From NCBI RefSeq assembly GCF_048268525.1, contig NZ_JBLWVH010000001.1, positions 62,001 to 126,000 on the forward strand: 64,000 nucleotides of DNA. The letters are read 5' to 3'. Shown here piece by piece: positions 1-8,099 of this stretch (position 1 is its first letter; each line of letters opens with the position of its first letter). The notes beneath the pieces were generated by a model. That model had not been told where the DNA came from. It saw only the letters and a list, made by a program, of their open reading frames with translations, and searched no databases. The stretch comes from Maricaulis sp048268525. GTDB taxonomy: Bacteria > Pseudomonadota > Alphaproteobacteria > Caulobacterales > Maricaulaceae. The position numbers were made by a program, and so were the translations under genes.

Positions 1-1
1 T

Positions 2-1093
2 CCAAACGTGCGGCCCGGCGTCACCAATCCTGGCGACGGTTCTTTGCCGGGCGGGCTCAACGTATCGACCGGCGTTGCCGGCCCCGGTTCGTCGATCCAG
101 GCCCGTCCGATCACCCGGCCGCCGGTCTTCACGCGAGACCCCGGTGAGCGAATCTGCACGCCCGACAGCTATGATGTCGATGACGGCGCCATCGCGCGGT
201 GCTGGCTGCGTGTGGGAGATGCCTACCAGGCCGTCGACCGCATCGATGAAGCACGTGCGGCCTGGGACGAAGCCCTGCTGATCGGCTCCTCGGTCGGTGG
301 CGCCCAGGCCTCACTGGTCGCCCACCAGCGCTTGCAGGCCGCCGTGCTGGAACGCTCCTGTCCGACCACGCCGCAGAGCCTGGCGCGGATCGCCTATGGC
401 TTTGACCAGACCGAGGATGATGGCGACATCATCGAGCTGGCCCTGCGCCAGCGTGCCCTGTCGGCCCTGGGTTATTACAATGGCGAGATCGACGGCAATT
501 ACGGGCCGATGACCCGCCGTTCGGTGCGCGACTTCCAGAGCGATCTCGGCTTTGACCTGACCGGCGTGCTGACCCCGGCCGAGACCGTGACGCTGGTCTG
601 TCACGCCGCGCTGACAGCCCGTGACGCTCACGCCCAGAATCTGCTCGGCATCATGTTCGCGACCGGTCTTGGCCTCGAGCAGAATATCGACACCTCGCTG
701 GAATGGCTGGAAACGGCTGCCGAGCGCGGTCATGCCGGCGCCAATTTCAATCTCGCCGTGATGTATGGCACCGGCACCGTCCAGGGCAGCTACCGCCTGT
801 GCGGCATCGTCGAGAGCCCGGAGCGCGCTGACAGCTATCTGCGCCGCGCCGCCGATCTCGGTCATGACCGCGCGCGTCGACTGCGCAGCGTGGTGGGCGT
901 CAATGGCGAGCCGGGCGCGCGCTGGACCCGGATTTCCCAGGCCCTGATCGACGAGGCGCAGGAGAATGGCGACCGTTTCTATCTCGCCTGGCAGCGGCGC
1001 GTCGACGAAATGCGCCGGTCGAACGGCAATGAACTGCACCAGCCCGGTTGTTATCAGGCGGCAATGGATGGAGCCCCGCCTGCGGCCGAATAG
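2..1093 (+). CDS. Peptidoglycan-binding and Sel1-repeat protein (5' end outside window)
   Basis: The frame is open from the first bases of the window; a GTG at 8 is only the first visible start, so the true N-terminus probably lies upstream. Near residues 150-195 there is a PG_binding_1-type segment (GYYNGEIDGNYGPMTRRSVRDF), the small helical domain that binds cell wall. It is followed at about residues 200-290 by Sel1-like repeats (AQNLLGIMFATGLG, then AERGHAGANFNLAVMYGTG, then AADLGHDRAR). Proteins combining these modules are usually periplasmic envelope proteins acting as protein-protein scaffolds. No catalytic domain is visible. A lipoprotein gene follows 27 nt downstream on the same strand and may be co-transcribed. 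The domain calls are fairly sure; the role is unknown. Confidence 0.75.
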   Translation, partial: PNVRPGVTNPGDGSLPGGLNVSTGVAGPGSSIQARPITRPPVFTRDPGERICTPDSYDVDDGAIARCWLRVGDAYQAVDRIDEARAAWDEALLIGSSVGGAQASLVAHQRLQAAVLERSCPTTPQSLARIAYGFDQTEDDGDIIELALRQRALSALGYYNGEIDGNYGPMTRRSVRDFQSDLGFDLTGVLTPAETVTLVCHAALTARDAHAQNLLGIMFATGLGLEQNIDTSLEWLETAAERGHAGANFNLAVMYGTGTVQGSYRLCGIVESPERADSYLRRAADLGHDRARRLRSVVGVNGEPGARWTRISQALIDEAQENGDRFYLAWQRRVDEMRRSNGNELHQPGCYQAAMDGAPPAAE

Positions 1094-1120
1094 GCGGCGG
1101 GATGATGGAGGATGAGGACG

Positions 1121-1738
1121 ATGAAAACCTCGAAAACGATGTTAACGATCATGCTGGCCTCCGCAACGGCTCTGGGGGCCTGCGGTGGGCATACGCGCCC
1201 GCCTGCGGGGCCCACTGCTCCGGGTCCGGTGGTCCACCGGCCGCCGCCGGTGGCGCGGGACACGGTCACGCCGGCAGTCAACATGTGCATGGTCGACACC
1301 CTCGCCGAACAACGCCTTGAAATGCTGAGCGAAGTGCATGGCTATCGCGAGGCCATTCGCGCTGACGCGCTGGCAGGCGCCAATGTCGCCGATACCCGCA
1401 CACAGGAGATCATCGCGGCATTCGAGACCGATCTGGATGCGTCCTATCGCTTCGCCACCGCGTCCTGTCGCACCTATAACCGCTGCCTGGAAGAAAACCG
1501 GTTTGACGAGGCCGCCTGCCAGGATACCGCCGCGCTGTGGCATGACGGGCAGGACCGCTTCCACGACCTCTCCGAGACCCTGGCCGATGTGCGCGAACGC
1601 ATCGCCACGGGTTGCTCGGACTGTTCCGCGCCGCGCAGTCATGACCGTTCCCGCCGACATGGCCGGGATGGTCACACCGACCGTCGGCGTCAGTCCGACG
1701 AGACGATCGGCTCGGTCTTTTCCACCGACGGGCACTGA
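1121..1738 (+). CDS. Hypothetical lipoprotein
   Basis: A 205-residue protein with a lipoprotein signal: basic N-terminus (MKTSKT), hydrophobic stretch and a lipobox ending LGAC near residue 20, followed by a Pro-rich linker (HTRPPAGPTAPGP). The mature part is helical and contains CRTYNRCLEENRFDEAAC-type paired cysteines, then a His/Arg/Asp-rich tail. I do not recognise a family. An in-frame ATG at 1112 directly abuts GGAGG, whereas the ATG at 1121 has that Shine-Dalgarno at a 9-nt spacing, so 1121 is chosen. Its last 49 nt overlap tail-to-tail with the metal exporter gene on the other strand. Confidence 0.6.
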   Translation: MKTSKTMLTIMLASATALGACGGHTRPPAGPTAPGPVVHRPPPVARDTVTPAVNMCMVDTLAEQRLEMLSEVHGYREAIRADALAGANVADTRTQEIIAAFETDLDASYRFATASCRTYNRCLEENRFDEAACQDTAALWHDGQDRFHDLSETLADVRERIATGCSDCSAPRSHDRSRRHGRDGHTDRRRQSDETIGSVFSTDGH

Positions 1739-2376
1739 TCCCCGGATTGCGTGTGGTGGGCCGCGCCGCCCGTGCGCCGTTCCGCCAGGGCTTGGCGCAG
1801 GATCTGGATGGCGGAGGTGGTGAACAGGCCAGCCATGATGGCGGCGACGATCAGGTCAGGCCAGGGTGAGGCCGTCCAGGCGACCAGCCCTGCCGCGACC
1901 AGAACCCCGACATTGCCGATCGCATCATTGCGCGAGCACAGCCAGACCGACCGTACATTGGCATCGCCCTCGCGCCAGCGCATCAGGATCAGCACGCTGG
2001 CCAGATTGGCCAGCAGGGCCAGCACCGCGATCGAGCCCATCAGGGCCGGCTCGGGCTGCTCGGTGAAAATCACCCGCCACAGGGCGAAACCGAGAATGGA
2101 CAGGCCGATGGCCAGCAGGCTGATGGCCTTGATCATCGCCGCATTGGCCCGCCAGCGCGCCGGCTTGCCGATTACATAGAGCGACAGGCCGTAAGTCGCT
2201 GCATCGGCAGCGAAATCGAGGGCGTCCGCTTTGAGCGCCTGGGACCGGGCTGCGGCTCCTGCCAGCATCTCGACGCCAAACATGACGGCATTGATCGTGA
2301 TCACGATCCACAGGGCGCGCCGGAAACCCGGGGCGCTGCCGTCGAAGTCCTGATGGTTTCCGCAGCTGGCTGACAT
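1690..2376 (-). CDS. CDF-family heavy-metal cation exporter
   Basis: A 228-residue inner-membrane protein with about six hydrophobic segments and the intramembrane acidic motifs of cation diffusion facilitators: an acidic DALDFAADAATYG in TM2 and RNDAIGNVGVL in TM5. Such proteins exchange protons for Zn, Cd, Co or related divalent ions and export them from the cytoplasm. The long cytoplasmic C-terminal domain of CzcD-like proteins is missing; the tail is short and His-containing. The divergent MerR regulator and the 19-bp-spacer promoter directly in front of it support metal-inducible expression. The 3' end overlaps the lipoprotein gene by 49 nt. Metal specificity cannot be read from the sequence. 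Confidence 0.82.
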   Translation of the reverse strand: MSASCGNHQDFDGSAPGFRRALWIVITINAVMFGVEMLAGAAARSQALKADALDFAADAATYGLSLYVIGKPARWRANAAMIKAISLLAIGLSILGFALWRVIFTEQPEPALMGSIAVLALLANLASVLILMRWREGDANVRSVWLCSRNDAIGNVGVLVAAGLVAWTASPWPDLIVAAIMAGLFTTSAIQILRQALAERRTGGAAHHTQSGDQCPSVEKTEPIVSSD

Positions 2377-2411
2377 GGCCTGTTCCTGTCATTTCAAATC
2401 AACTAGGGTCA

Positions 2412-2442
2412 AACCTAATCCCTCTAGTGACTGGAGGTTCAA
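2412..2442 (-). promoter_or_regulatory. MerR-type promoter/operator for the metal exporter
   Basis: Read on the minus strand, a -35 TTGAAC (2442-2437) and a -10 TAGGTT (2417-2412) are separated by exactly 19 bp, the over-long spacer typical of promoters untwisted by MerR activators. Within the spacer is the dyad CCTCTAGTGACTGGAGG (+ strand, 2421-2437), close to the operators of PbrR/CadR/ZntR-type regulators. It points towards the CDF gene and overlaps the regulator's own translation start region, which suggests autoregulation. Confidence 0.8.
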
Positions 2443-2448
2443 GGGGTG

Positions 2449-2886
2449 ATGTCAGATATTTCCATCGGCCAGCTGTCACGCCAGACCGGGGTCAAGGTCC
2501 CGACCATCCGCTATTACGAATCCATCGGGATGCTGGACGTTCCCGGCCGCTCTGCCGGCGGCCAGAGACGCTATGACGCCAGCCATCTCGAGCAATTGCG
2601 CTTTATCCGTCACGGCCGGGATCTCGGTTTTGGTCTCGATGATTTGCGGGCGCTGCAGGAGATGGCGCGCCAGCCAGAGACCTCATGCGACGCCGCGGAC
2701 AGTATCGCCCGGCAGCAGTTGGCCGATGTCGAGCGGCGACTGGCCGGACTGCGCGCCGTTCGCACCGAACTCAAGCGCATGGTGGCCCAGTGCTCGCACG
2801 GCGCGGTCGATGACTGCCGCGTTATCCAGACCCTGTCGGACCATGGCCTGTGTGACGGCGACCACAGTCCGGACGGGCGCGCCTAG
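2449..2886 (+). CDS. MerR-family heavy-metal-responsive activator (PbrR/CadR/ZntR-like)
   Basis: A 145-residue regulator with an N-terminal winged-helix DNA-binding domain (IGQLSRQTGVKVPTIRYYE), a long dimerisation helix and a metal loop. Counting from the ATG at 2449, cysteines fall at 80, 115 and 123 (ETSC, then QCSHGAVDDC), the three-Cys arrangement of Pb/Cd/Zn sensors of this family. A GTG at 2446 precedes the ATG directly, but the ATG is the likelier start. It is divergent from the CDF exporter, whose promoter carries its presumed operator. Its stop overlaps by 4 nt (CTAG) with the stop of the next gene on the opposite strand. The family call is firm; which metal is not determined. Confidence 0.88.
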   Translation: MSDISIGQLSRQTGVKVPTIRYYESIGMLDVPGRSAGGQRRYDASHLEQLRFIRHGRDLGFGLDDLRALQEMARQPETSCDAADSIARQQLADVERRLAGLRAVRTELKRMVAQCSHGAVDDCRVIQTLSDHGLCDGDHSPDGRA

Positions 2887-4211
2887 CCGCGACCCATCCG
2901 GTTCTTCCAGTAGCCGACATCCTCGGCATACTTGCCGACAATTTCGCCGAGCACGTTTTCCAGCAACAGGCTGTCGAAGCCGATCCACTCATCCTGGTTG
3001 ATCTCGTCAATGCTCATCATCGAACGGCGCAGAAACCCGCCATAGATGATCAACATGCTGACAAACAACAGCACGAAGATGATGCCCAGATCAGCCAGCC
3101 GGGCCCCGGCGTCAAAGCCGGTCAGCTCGACGAGGGTGATGTTCAGCCCGGCCAGCACGGCCAGGAACAGCACCGGGACGAAGACCAGGTAGTAGCCGGA
3201 ATTGCGCAACATCTGGAACATGATGTTGCGGACAAAACTCTCCAGGAAAAAGATCCGCATGGCGATCCACAGCACATTGGTGTGCCATTGCCGCGCTTCA
3301 TGGGAGACCTTGCTGGCGTCGGTCTCCTGACCCACCGTTACCGACTTGGCCTGCCCGGCCGCGGTCCGGAAATGATCGTTCAGCCGGGCCAGATAGCGGG
3401 TCACGAAGTTCGACAGTTCGCGGAAATTATTGCGCTGGTAGGGCACATATTCGACGAAGTAGATCAGCCACATCAGGAAGGCCCCGCCCAGGGTCGACAG
3501 GGCGCCGAAGAAGGCCTGGTTCATGTCAGCGGCGCTCATGCTCGCAGGACCCAGACCCAGAGGTCCGGTCAGACCCAGCATGGCGTGCAGGTCGATGATC
3601 GAACCGTCATTGTAGAGCAGGTTGATGACCAGCACGAAGGCGATGATGGTCGAGAAGACGACTGTCAGCTTGCGCACATTCGAATTGATCGTCGAGCGCA
3701 TCTGGTTGAGCAGATAGAGTGCGCCGTGATCGATCGGAAAATAGCTGGCGATCAGCGCCCCTTCCTCGTCCTCATAGAGATTTTGCGGATTGGCGGAGAT
3801 TTTCACGCGGCCATTGAGAAACTCGGTGCCCTGCTTGAAATAGTCCTCGGCGACGTCCGGCGTCAGCTCGCCCGGAATGCGGATATAGCCGACCTTCACC
3901 GCCAGCCAGTGAAACAACAGTCCGCTGCGGCTCATGTGCGAGCGCTCATGCTCGAAACCGTCGCCCATCACGGATTCGGTTTCGGTCTTGTGGCGGGCCG
4001 CCCGTGACAGCGCCGCCCAGGCGCTTGGCCCCATATGGGCCGGTCGGACAGTGCCGGGTCCGGCCCGGGTAATGGCTCTCATGCCAAAGAGTTTGCCAAG
4101 GGGCCGGGTTATCGGACCGAGCAGGCGACCGAGCATTTGCAGCGGTATCTGGCGGGCAAGGGCGAGGACGAACAGGACCCCGATGCTGACCAACAGGATG
4201 ATGCCACTCAT
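2883..4211 (-). CDS. Hypothetical multi-pass membrane protein
   Basis: About 442 residues from the ATG at 4211, which follows a G-rich Shine-Dalgarno region; the frame extends 13 codons further upstream to 4250 but without good initiation signals. It has an N-terminal membrane segment, a soluble stretch of about 150 residues (GELTPDVAEDYFKQG, YFPIDHGALYLLNQMRSTI) and then at least four membrane segments, including FVLVINLLY, FLMWLIYFVEYVPY, LVFVPVLFLAVLAGL and IIFVLLFVSMLIIYGG. Both ends probably face the cytoplasm. I do not recognise the family. It stands alone, with a 4-nt tail overlap with the MerR gene and about 115 nt to the next gene. Confidence 0.6.
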   Translation of the reverse strand: MSGIILLVSIGVLFVLALARQIPLQMLGRLLGPITRPLGKLFGMRAITRAGPGTVRPAHMGPSAWAALSRAARHKTETESVMGDGFEHERSHMSRSGLLFHWLAVKVGYIRIPGELTPDVAEDYFKQGTEFLNGRVKISANPQNLYEDEEGALIASYFPIDHGALYLLNQMRSTINSNVRKLTVVFSTIIAFVLVINLLYNDGSIIDLHAMLGLTGPLGLGPASMSAADMNQAFFGALSTLGGAFLMWLIYFVEYVPYQRNNFRELSNFVTRYLARLNDHFRTAAGQAKSVTVGQETDASKVSHEARQWHTNVLWIAMRIFFLESFVRNIMFQMLRNSGYYLVFVPVLFLAVLAGLNITLVELTGFDAGARLADLGIIFVLLFVSMLIIYGGFLRRSMMSIDEINQDEWIGFDSLLLENVLGEIVGKYAEDVGYWKNRMGRG

Positions 4212-4325
4212 GAATACCCCCTCACTCCGCAACGCCGGGCGCTGCCACAATCACAGTGGGAAGTATGGCACCGACACAGCCATAGCGAAAAGGGGGATGA
4301 TGGGGTGAGGCTGTCCCGTCTGGAC

Positions 4326-4844
4326 TCACACGCCGAGAAAGGCCGGGTGGTAGTGCAGCGTGGCGACGCCGGCATCCGGTGGCGCTCCATTCAGGGCGCG
4401 GGCCTGGAAGGCCGCCGCAAACTGCCCCTCCGGATCACCGGCCCAGGACCAGTTCCAGGTCGCCGCGGGCACAAAATCGAAGCGCTTGTAGTAATCCGGC
4501 TCACCCAGCACCACACACCAGGGCACGCCCAGCGTGGCCAGATAGGTCAGTCCGGCCTCGATCAGGGCGACACCAATGCCGCGGGACTGGTGTTCCGGCA
4601 CAACGGCAACCGGCCCCAGCCCGACGCCGAACAGATCGTCAGCGTCTTCGGCTCGGGCCGTCACCGGCGAAAACATGACCGTGCCGACGACCGTGCCGTG
4701 ATCGACCGCCACCAGCTCCAGCGTATCGGCATCGGCGGCGCGCAGGGCCGTCACAAGGCGGGCCTCGCCCGGGCCGGGAAAGGCGGTCTTCAACAGCGCA
4801 TCGACACCGGCTTCGTCATCGGCCTCAAACGCGCGGATCTGCAT
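4326..4844 (-). CDS. GNAT-family N-acetyltransferase
   Basis: A 172-residue single-domain acetyltransferase of the YhbS-like GNAT type. The N-terminal strand-helix MQIRAFEADDEAGVDALL, the strand GLGPVAVVPEHQSRGIGVALI with the acetyl-CoA pyrophosphate loop (Q-S-R-G-I-G) and the C-terminal VLGEPDYYKRFDFVPA are typical. It transfers an acetyl group from acetyl-CoA to an unknown amine acceptor in the cytoplasm. Its ATG overlaps the stop of the upstream eipA-like gene by one base (TGATG), so it is probably translationally coupled to that gene, although no functional link is obvious. Confidence 0.85.
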   Translation of the reverse strand: MQIRAFEADDEAGVDALLKTAFPGPGEARLVTALRAADADTLELVAVDHGTVVGTVMFSPVTARAEDADDLFGVGLGPVAVVPEHQSRGIGVALIEAGLTYLATLGVPWCVVLGEPDYYKRFDFVPAATWNWSWAGDPEGQFAAAFQARALNGAPPDAGVATLHYHPAFLGV

Positions 4845-5446
4845 CAGAAGGGCAGCCAGGCGCGGCGGCGTGAATAGGCCAGATAGCCGATATTGGCTCC
4901 GGCCCGCAGGCCGACGCCCGAACGGATCGGTGCCAGGGTGACTTCGTCGGCGCGTTGGTAATTGACGCCCAGCCCGGCGACGAAATAGGCCGTGCCCTCG
5001 ACGCCCGGAAAGCGCTGGTAGAGGCGGTCCACATCGTCCAGATTATAGACCAGCACGAAGACCCGACTGGCATTGCCGCCGGCATCGAATCCGATCGACG
5101 GTCCGCGCCAGTAAACCTTCTGGCGTTCATTCAGGCCGCGCAGGGTGAGGTAACCCTCGCCATAGCGCAGACCGATCCCGGCGGCACCCGCGACCTCCTC
5201 GCCGGCGATATAGCCGACCGGTCGTCCGAGGTCTGAAAACACGCGCTCCATGGCGCTCGCCGCCGCTTCAGCGGTGACTCCGAAAAAGTCGGAAACCGCA
5301 TCGACGATCTCGTCTTGGGAATAGGATTCGACCGGCTCGGAATACTCGCTCGGCTGGCCATAATCAGTGGTTTCCTGCTCCTGTGCGAAGACCGGCGCGG
5401 AAAAGCCGAAGGCAAGCGCAGCGATGACAGTCATGAGGGCACGCAT
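4844..5446 (-). CDS. eipA: DUF1134/EipA-type periplasmic envelope protein
   Basis: A 200-residue exported protein of the DUF1134 family, whose Brucella member EipA is needed for envelope integrity. A signal peptide (MRALMTVIAALAFGFSAPVFAQ) is followed by an acidic linker and the conserved domain with RPVGYIAGEEVAGAAGIGLRYGEG, VYWRGPSIGFDAGGN, FVLVYNL and AYFVAGLGVNYQ. The start at 5446 is chosen because GGAG lies 7 nt upstream; an ATG 18 nt further up has no such site and would spoil the signal peptide. The family call is strong; the symbol is transferred from Brucella by family membership. Confidence 0.85.
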   Translation of the reverse strand: MRALMTVIAALAFGFSAPVFAQEQETTDYGQPSEYSEPVESYSQDEIVDAVSDFFGVTAEAAASAMERVFSDLGRPVGYIAGEEVAGAAGIGLRYGEGYLTLRGLNERQKVYWRGPSIGFDAGGNASRVFVLVYNLDDVDRLYQRFPGVEGTAYFVAGLGVNYQRADEVTLAPIRSGVGLRAGANIGYLAYSRRRAWLPF

Positions 5447-5586
5447 GGAAAGCTCCATTGGCAAACGGGACCTGCCGCTTTTCGCAGGCGATTGGGGCGA
5501 CAGAGCGGCGAAAGGGTTATGGCTTCGTTAACGTCGCTCCGCGACCGTGCCATGATTGCGCGATCGCGGGGAAGGGCGGGCACGCC

Positions 5587-6945
5587 ATGACACAGACGAA
5601 ACACGATGTAGCTGTCATTGGCGCCGGCCTGTCGGGACTGCGCGCCGCGCAATTGCTGGCAGATGATCTTGACGTCTGTGTCGTGGAAGCGCGCGACCGT
5701 GTTGGCGGTCGCGCACTCGCGCATACATTCGACAATGGCGATACCGTCGATGTCGGCGGCCAATGGGTCGGTCCGGGTCAGGACCGTCTTTACGCGCTCA
5801 TCGAGGCCGAGGGGCGCACCACCTACCCACTGCACGATGCGGGCGACCGGCTGATGCTCAATCGCGGACGGTTGTCGCGGTATACGGGCACGATTCCGAA
5901 ACTCGCCCCTCATGTCCTGGCCAATGTCCATTTGATGATGAGCGGCTTTGACGCCCTGGCGGCGCAAATCGACCCGGTCTCGCCCTGGCTGCATCCCAAG
6001 GCGGCGCTCTGGGACTCGATGACGGTTGCCGAATGGATGCGCAGGAAAGCCTGGACCCGCGACGCTTTCGACCTGTTCGCGGTCGGCATTGGCGCGGTTT
6101 TCGCCGCCGAGCCGCATGAAATCTCGCTCCTGCACGGTCTCTTCTACGCCCGCGCCGGCACCTCCCTCGACAATCTGGTCTCGACCACCGGCGGGGCCCA
6201 ACAGGACCGGGTACATGGTGACATGGCCGGTCTGGCAGCTGGGATCGCCGACGGGCTGGGAGAGCGGGTACGTCTGTCCTCGGCCGTCCGGACGATCCGC
6301 TGGAGTGATGATGGCGTCGAGCTCGACACCTCGACCGGTCCGCTGGCCGCCCGGCGGGCCATTCTCGCCTTGCCGCCCAACCAGGCGATGCGGATCGACT
6401 GGGACCCGGTCCTGCCGGCTGCCAAGTCCGGCCTGTGGCTGCGCATGCCGCCGGGCGCCTGCATCAAATGTGTCGCGCAGTATGACACGCCATTCTGGCG
6501 CGATAGCGGGCTGGCCGGTCAGGCGGTCGCGCCGCAACTGGATGTCCGGGTCACTTTCGACAACACCGAGTCCGGCAAGGCGGCCGGGCAATTGCTGGGT
6601 TTCATTGAGGGGGATCACGCCCGCCTGTGGGCCGCCCGCGACCCGCAGCAACGCAAGGCCGCCGTGCTGAAAGCCTTCGCGGCCTGTTATGGCGAGCAGG
6701 CGCTTGATCCGATCGATTATGTTGACCAGGACTGGACGTCGGAGGTCTGGTCGCGCGGTTGTTATGCGGCCCTGATGGGGCCTGGCGTGTGGACAGGGCA
6801 TGGCCCGCATTTGCGCACATCTCTGGGGCCGGTCCACATGGCCGGTACCGAGACCGCGAGCCAGTATTACGGATACTTCGAGGGCGCGCTGGAAGCGGCC
6901 GAACGGGCGGTGGGTGAAGTGCGAGCAGCACTGGAGGTCGGGTGA
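5587..6945 (+). CDS. Flavin-containing amine oxidase
   Basis: A 452-residue FAD enzyme of the monoamine-oxidase family. The N-terminal dinucleotide fold is clear (VAVIGAGLSGLRAAQLL, ending VVEARDRVGGR), with a DVGGQWVGPGQDRLY substrate/FAD segment and a C-terminal FAD motif (VHMAGTETASQYYGYFEGAL). It oxidises a primary or secondary amine to an imine with release of hydrogen peroxide; the substrate is unknown. The ATG at 5587 gives the family's usual N-terminus; the frame is open upstream to 5458 but that part is not conserved-looking. The stop shares one base with the next ATG (TGATG), so the two genes probably form a coupled pair. Confidence 0.88.
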   Translation: MTQTKHDVAVIGAGLSGLRAAQLLADDLDVCVVEARDRVGGRALAHTFDNGDTVDVGGQWVGPGQDRLYALIEAEGRTTYPLHDAGDRLMLNRGRLSRYTGTIPKLAPHVLANVHLMMSGFDALAAQIDPVSPWLHPKAALWDSMTVAEWMRRKAWTRDAFDLFAVGIGAVFAAEPHEISLLHGLFYARAGTSLDNLVSTTGGAQQDRVHGDMAGLAAGIADGLGERVRLSSAVRTIRWSDDGVELDTSTGPLAARRAILALPPNQAMRIDWDPVLPAAKSGLWLRMPPGACIKCVAQYDTPFWRDSGLAGQAVAPQLDVRVTFDNTESGKAAGQLLGFIEGDHARLWAARDPQQRKAAVLKAFAACYGEQALDPIDYVDQDWTSEVWSRGCYAALMGPGVWTGHGPHLRTSLGPVHMAGTETASQYYGYFEGALEAAERAVGEVRAALEVG

Positions 6946-8099
6946 TGTGCGACACGCTGGTCATTCGTGGCGGCGGGGCCGTCTGGTTTGCCAAGAATTC
7001 CGACCGCGAGCCGGGCGAGGTCCAGCGTGTCGAGCGACATGCAGCGGTGATCGATGACCCCACCGAAAAACTCGCCTGCACCCATATAGAGATTGACCAG
7101 GTCCCCGACCGGCAGGCGACCATCCTGTCGCGGCCCTCATGGATGTGGGGCGCCGAGATGGGCGTCAATGCGTCCGGCGTGGTGATCGGCAATGAAGCCG
7201 TGTTCTCGCGCAGGGTGATGAAGCGGGGCAAGGCCCTGCTGGGCATGGACCTTGTCCGTCTGGGACTGGAGCGGGGCGGCTCGGCACATGAATCGGCGGC
7301 GATCATCATCCATCTGCTGGAGACACATGGGCAGGGCGGACCGGCGGGCTGGCGCGACAAGGGGTTTCGCTATGACAACAGCTTCCTGATCGCCGATGCG
7401 GCTGAAATTCTGGTGCTGGAGACCTGCGGTCGCGACTGGCGGCTGGAGCGCGTGAAGCGCCACGCGGCGATTTCCAATGCGTATTCACTTGAAGGCCCTG
7501 TAACGATGGCCTCCGAGGGCGCGCCGACAGAAGGTTTTGGTGCCAATGACGAGACCTGGCTGCGCCCGAAATTCGGTCGCGCCCGCGAGCGCCGGGCCTG
7601 CGCGCTGAACGCACTTGAGGGCCTGGAGAAGCCGGATTTTACCGCTCTGGCCGGCATCATGCGCTCGCATGACCGGGGCGACGGTTTCACCAAGGGCTCG
7701 AACCGCGATCTGTGCCTGCATCATGGCGGCCTCATGCGCCCCAGCCACACAACCAATTCCATGCTGGTACGGATGGCGCCGGGCGAAGCCCCGGCCATCG
7801 CCATGACCGGCAGTAAGACGCCCTGTATCTCGCTCTACCGCCCTGTGGCCTTTGACGGTCCGTCCAGCCTGCTGTCGGACACGCTGTGGGAGAACGGCGC
7901 GGCGCGTCATGACGCGCTGGCCCGTGACCCGTCAGGCCGAAACCAGGTCCGCAATCGCATCGCCGCAGCGGAGGCGCACATCCTGCCGGCGATCGAGGCC
8001 GGACGTCCGGATGTCGCCGAAGCCCTGGTCACGGCCTGGGATGATCATGGTCTGGATGCGGGTAGCGGCAAGGCCGAAATCGATGCGCCGTCCAACTGA
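6945..8099 (+). CDS. Secernin-like C69-family Ntn-hydrolase
   Basis: A 384-residue protein of the peptidase C69/secernin family. Starting at the ATG at 6945 (not the GTG three bases earlier), the product begins Met-Cys-Asp-Thr, so removal of Met exposes Cys2 as an N-terminal nucleophile, the family hallmark. Further conserved stretches are VWFAKNSDREPGE, MGVNASGVVIGNEAV, LGMDLVRLGLERG and ICAHHGG-like LCLHHGGLMRP. These enzymes cleave amide bonds (dipeptidase or acylase activity). It is translationally coupled to the amine oxidase, suggesting a shared amine/amide substrate pathway (inference). Its last 55 nt overlap the 3' end of the convergent hydrolase gene. Confidence 0.85.
   Translation: MCDTLVIRGGGAVWFAKNSDREPGEVQRVERHAAVIDDPTEKLACTHIEIDQVPDRQATILSRPSWMWGAEMGVNASGVVIGNEAVFSRRVMKRGKALLGMDLVRLGLERGGSAHESAAIIIHLLETHGQGGPAGWRDKGFRYDNSFLIADAAEILVLETCGRDWRLERVKRHAAISNAYSLEGPVTMASEGAPTEGFGANDETWLRPKFGRARERRACALNALEGLEKPDFTALAGIMRSHDRGDGFTKGSNRDLCLHHGGLMRPSHTTNSMLVRMAPGEAPAIAMTGSKTPCISLYRPVAFDGPSSLLSDTLWENGAARHDALARDPSGRNQVRNRIAAAEAHILPAIEAGRPDVAEALVTAWDDHGLDAGSGKAEIDAPSN

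Noticed and set aside
5431..6837. 468-codon open frame antisense to the amine oxidase
   Set aside because: No recognisable domain; the FAD-binding motifs on the plus strand are unmistakable.
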